Source: Gammaproteobacteria bacterium (lineage in GTDB: Bacteria > Pseudomonadota > Gammaproteobacteria > Pseudomonadales > Pseudomonadaceae). Taken from it: DNA of 64,000 nt. A program made the translations under genes and the position numbers. Shown one piece after another: positions 62,447 to 64,000 of the stretch (the stretch's first letter is position 1; each line of letters opens with the position of its first letter). Below the pieces are notes generated by a model. It was given only the letters and a program-made list of their open reading frames with translations, was not told the DNA's origin and made no database searches. The stretch is from positions 62,001-126,000 of the forward strand of contig JAAYFD010000009.1 in the NCBI GenBank assembly GCA_012728415.1. The letters run 5' to 3'.

Positions 62447-63169
62447 TCAGGTCGCGTTTTGTAACAACATGCTGCGAATCTTGCCAATGGCGCGGTTGGG
62501 GTTCAACCCCTTCGGACACACATTGGTACAGTTCATGATGTCACGGCAGCGAAAGACACTAAACGGATCTTCCAGTCGTGACAACCGCTCGCGCGTCTGC
62601 GTATCACGGCTGTCCGCCAAAAAGCGGTAGGCCTGCAACAGCGCGGACGGGCCGAGGAACTTATCCGGGTTCCACCAAAAAGATGGACAACCGGTGGAGC
62701 AGCACGCACAGAGAATGCACTCATACAAGCCGTCGAGCTGAGCACGGTCTTCTGGTGACTGTAAACGCTCGATCGCTGGCGCTGGTGTATCATTTTGCAG
62801 ATAAGGCTGCACTTTTTCGTACTGCTGGTAGAACAGGCTCATATCTACCACCAGGTCACGAATAATCGGCAGGCCCGGCAGCGGACGAATAACCAGCACG
62901 CCATCTTTGCCTATCTTTTCTGAAATCGGAGTGATGCAGGCCAGGCCGTTCACCCCGCCCATGCACATACCGTCCGAGCCGCAAACACCTTCGCGGCAGG
63001 CACGACGGAATGCAAGGGTCTCGTCCTGCTCTTTGATCAGCTGCAGAACGTCCAGCACCATCATGTCCTTGCCGTCGATCTGGACGTCAAAGTTCTGCAT
63101 GAAAGGTGCAGCATCCTTTTCAGGATTATAGCGATACACGCTAACTTTCAATGTATTTGGCAGTGACAT
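62447..63169 (-). CDS. sdhB: Succinate dehydrogenase iron-sulfur subunit
   Basis: Complex II electron-transfer subunit with 2Fe-2S, 4Fe-4S and 3Fe-4S clusters. 240 residues. Cys sets: CREGVCGSDGMCMGGVNGLAC (in two parts, about residues 60-80), CILCACCSTGCPSFWW (about 151-166) and CRDIMNCTNVCPKGLNP (about 208-224). ATG 63169 follows AAGGGTTAG. Eleven bases after the sdhA stop. Confidence 0.97.
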   Translation of the reverse strand: MSLPNTLKVSVYRYNPEKDAAPFMQNFDVQIDGKDMMVLDVLQLIKEQDETLAFRRACREGVCGSDGMCMGGVNGLACITPISEKIGKDGVLVIRPLPGLPIIRDLVVDMSLFYQQYEKVQPYLQNDTPAPAIERLQSPEDRAQLDGLYECILCACCSTGCPSFWWNPDKFLGPSALLQAYRFLADSRDTQTRERLSRLEDPFSVFRCRDIMNCTNVCPKGLNPNRAIGKIRSMLLQNAT

Positions 63170-63180
63170 TATGCTAACCC

Positions 63181-64000
63181 TTAGTAAGTACGCTCTTGAG
63201 GCTCGAAAGCAGGAACTGTTTTCGGCGATAAATTGACGGCACGCTTGCCAACAGTCTTCGTTTCTGGGAAGTACATGCTGTGGCACAGCCAGTTTTCATC
63301 ATCACGGCTCTCGTAGTCCTCACGGGCATGAGCGCCACGGGACTCTTTACGCGCCTCGGCGGCAATAGCGGTTGCTTCGGCCACTTCAAACAGGTTCTGC
63401 AACTCAAGCGCCTCAATGCGTGCAGTGTTGAACGCACTACTCTTGTCATTTATCTTGACTTTCTCAATGCGCTCGCGCATGTCGGCCAGCTCGGCAATAC
63501 CCTTCTGCATGAACTCACCAGTGCGGAACACACCAAAGTAGTTCTGCATGCAGTTTTGCAGCTCTTTGCGCAACGGCGCAACATCTTCGCCCTCCGTGCG
63601 CTCGCTCAAGCCGGCCAGGCGAGCCATGGAGCGTTCAATGTCGGACTCACCGGCATTACGGCTCTCAACTCCCTCGCGCAGTGCCTTTTCCAGATACAGG
63701 CCAGCGGCGCGGCCAAATACAACCAGGTCAAGCAGCGAGTTGCCGCCCAGGCGGTTGGCACCGTGTACGGATACCGAGGTCACCTCGCCCACACCGAACA
63801 AACCATCAATGATCTTGTCGTTGCCGTTGGCATCCTGGGCAATTGCCTGACCGTCAATATTGGTTGCAATGCCTCCCATCATGTAGTGACAGGTCGGAAC
63901 CACAGGAATCGGGGCGTTTACAGGGTCAACGTGAGCAAAGGTTTTAGACAGCTCGCAAATGCCAGGCAGGCGGCTATGCAGAACTTCTTCACCCAGGTGA
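63181..64000 (-). CDS. sdhA: Succinate dehydrogenase flavoprotein subunit (5' part beyond window)
   Basis: C-terminal 272 residues only. Visible: HLGEEVLHSRLPGICELS at the window edge, PVVPTCHYMMGGIATNIDGQ with the catalytic region, and GVGEVTSVSVHGANRLGGNS (FAD binding), then the helical domain with GRAAGLYLEKAL and the end AFEPQERTY. The frame is open to the right edge of the window. Confidence 0.97.
   Translation of the reverse strand, partial: HLGEEVLHSRLPGICELSKTFAHVDPVNAPIPVVPTCHYMMGGIATNIDGQAIAQDANGNDKIIDGLFGVGEVTSVSVHGANRLGGNSLLDLVVFGRAAGLYLEKALREGVESRNAGESDIERSMARLAGLSERTEGEDVAPLRKELQNCMQNYFGVFRTGEFMQKGIAELADMRERIEKVKINDKSSAFNTARIEALELQNLFEVAEATAIAAEARKESRGAHAREDYESRDDENWLCHSMYFPETKTVGKRAVNLSPKTVPAFEPQERTY

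Overview
The window looks like chromosomal DNA of a Pseudomonadaceae-type gammaproteobacterium, probably a motile, facultatively denitrifying relative of Pseudomonas. The evidence is gene content and order: smc-zipA-ligA, map-glnD, csdA-csdE, fleQ-fliT-fliS-fliD-flaG-fliC, htpG and brnQ near the TCA block, and sdhA-sdhB-sucA-sucB-lpd-sucC-sucD all match arrangements known from Pseudomonas. REP palindromes with the core GTCGCGGCTAAAGCCGC, a type common in Pseudomonas, are scattered between genes. No species-level call is possible from this sequence alone.

Layout. 1-1433: 3'-truncated rmuC. 1434-5889: an operon for an ABC transporter with an NMT1/nitrate/sulfonate-type binding protein, followed by nnrS, with a near-perfect FNR/Anr/Dnr-type site upstream; a dense palindromic element splits the binding-protein gene from the permease gene. 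6148-7581: nhaD antiporter. 7779-9829: an iron-regulated TonB receptor broken by a frameshift but keeping a strong Fur box. 9986-17811: nnrD, ligA, zipA and smc on the minus strand. 18037-24997: mnmD, map, glnD, a 56-residue membrane protein, an ArsC/Spx-like protein, and csdA-csdE. 25177-29007: fpr, rlmG, an NhaC-type antiporter and yheU.

29095-44685 is the most interesting part: a flagellar filament block, all on the minus strand. It holds the regulator fleQ, the chaperones fliT and two fliS paralogues, fliD, flaG, and two flagellin genes. A 1124-residue methyltransferase/multi-glycosyltransferase gene lies between the flagellin genes, and a complete dTDP-L-rhamnose operon (rfbA-C-D-B) sits immediately upstream. 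I read this as a flagellin glycosylation island: rfbACDB makes the activated sugar, the large enzyme attaches and possibly methylates the glycan, and FliS/FliT/FliD export and cap the filament. The first ~1.1 kb of the glycosyltransferase gene is strikingly AT-rich compared with the rest, which points to a domain swap or transfer.

45036-53735: a TonB receptor closely resembling YncD/PqqU, htpG with a textbook sigma-32 promoter, a conserved membrane protein, brnQ and a methyl-accepting chemotaxis protein. 53725-54517: an EAL-domain gene with a one-base frameshift. 54467-64000: sucD, sucC, lpd, sucB, sucA, sdhB and the 3' part of sdhA, all on the minus strand, with a strong terminator separating sdh-sucAB-lpd from sucCD.

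No tRNA, rRNA, CRISPR array, transposase, integrase or prophage gene was recognised. Promoters, operators and repeats were found by eye and are graded accordingly.
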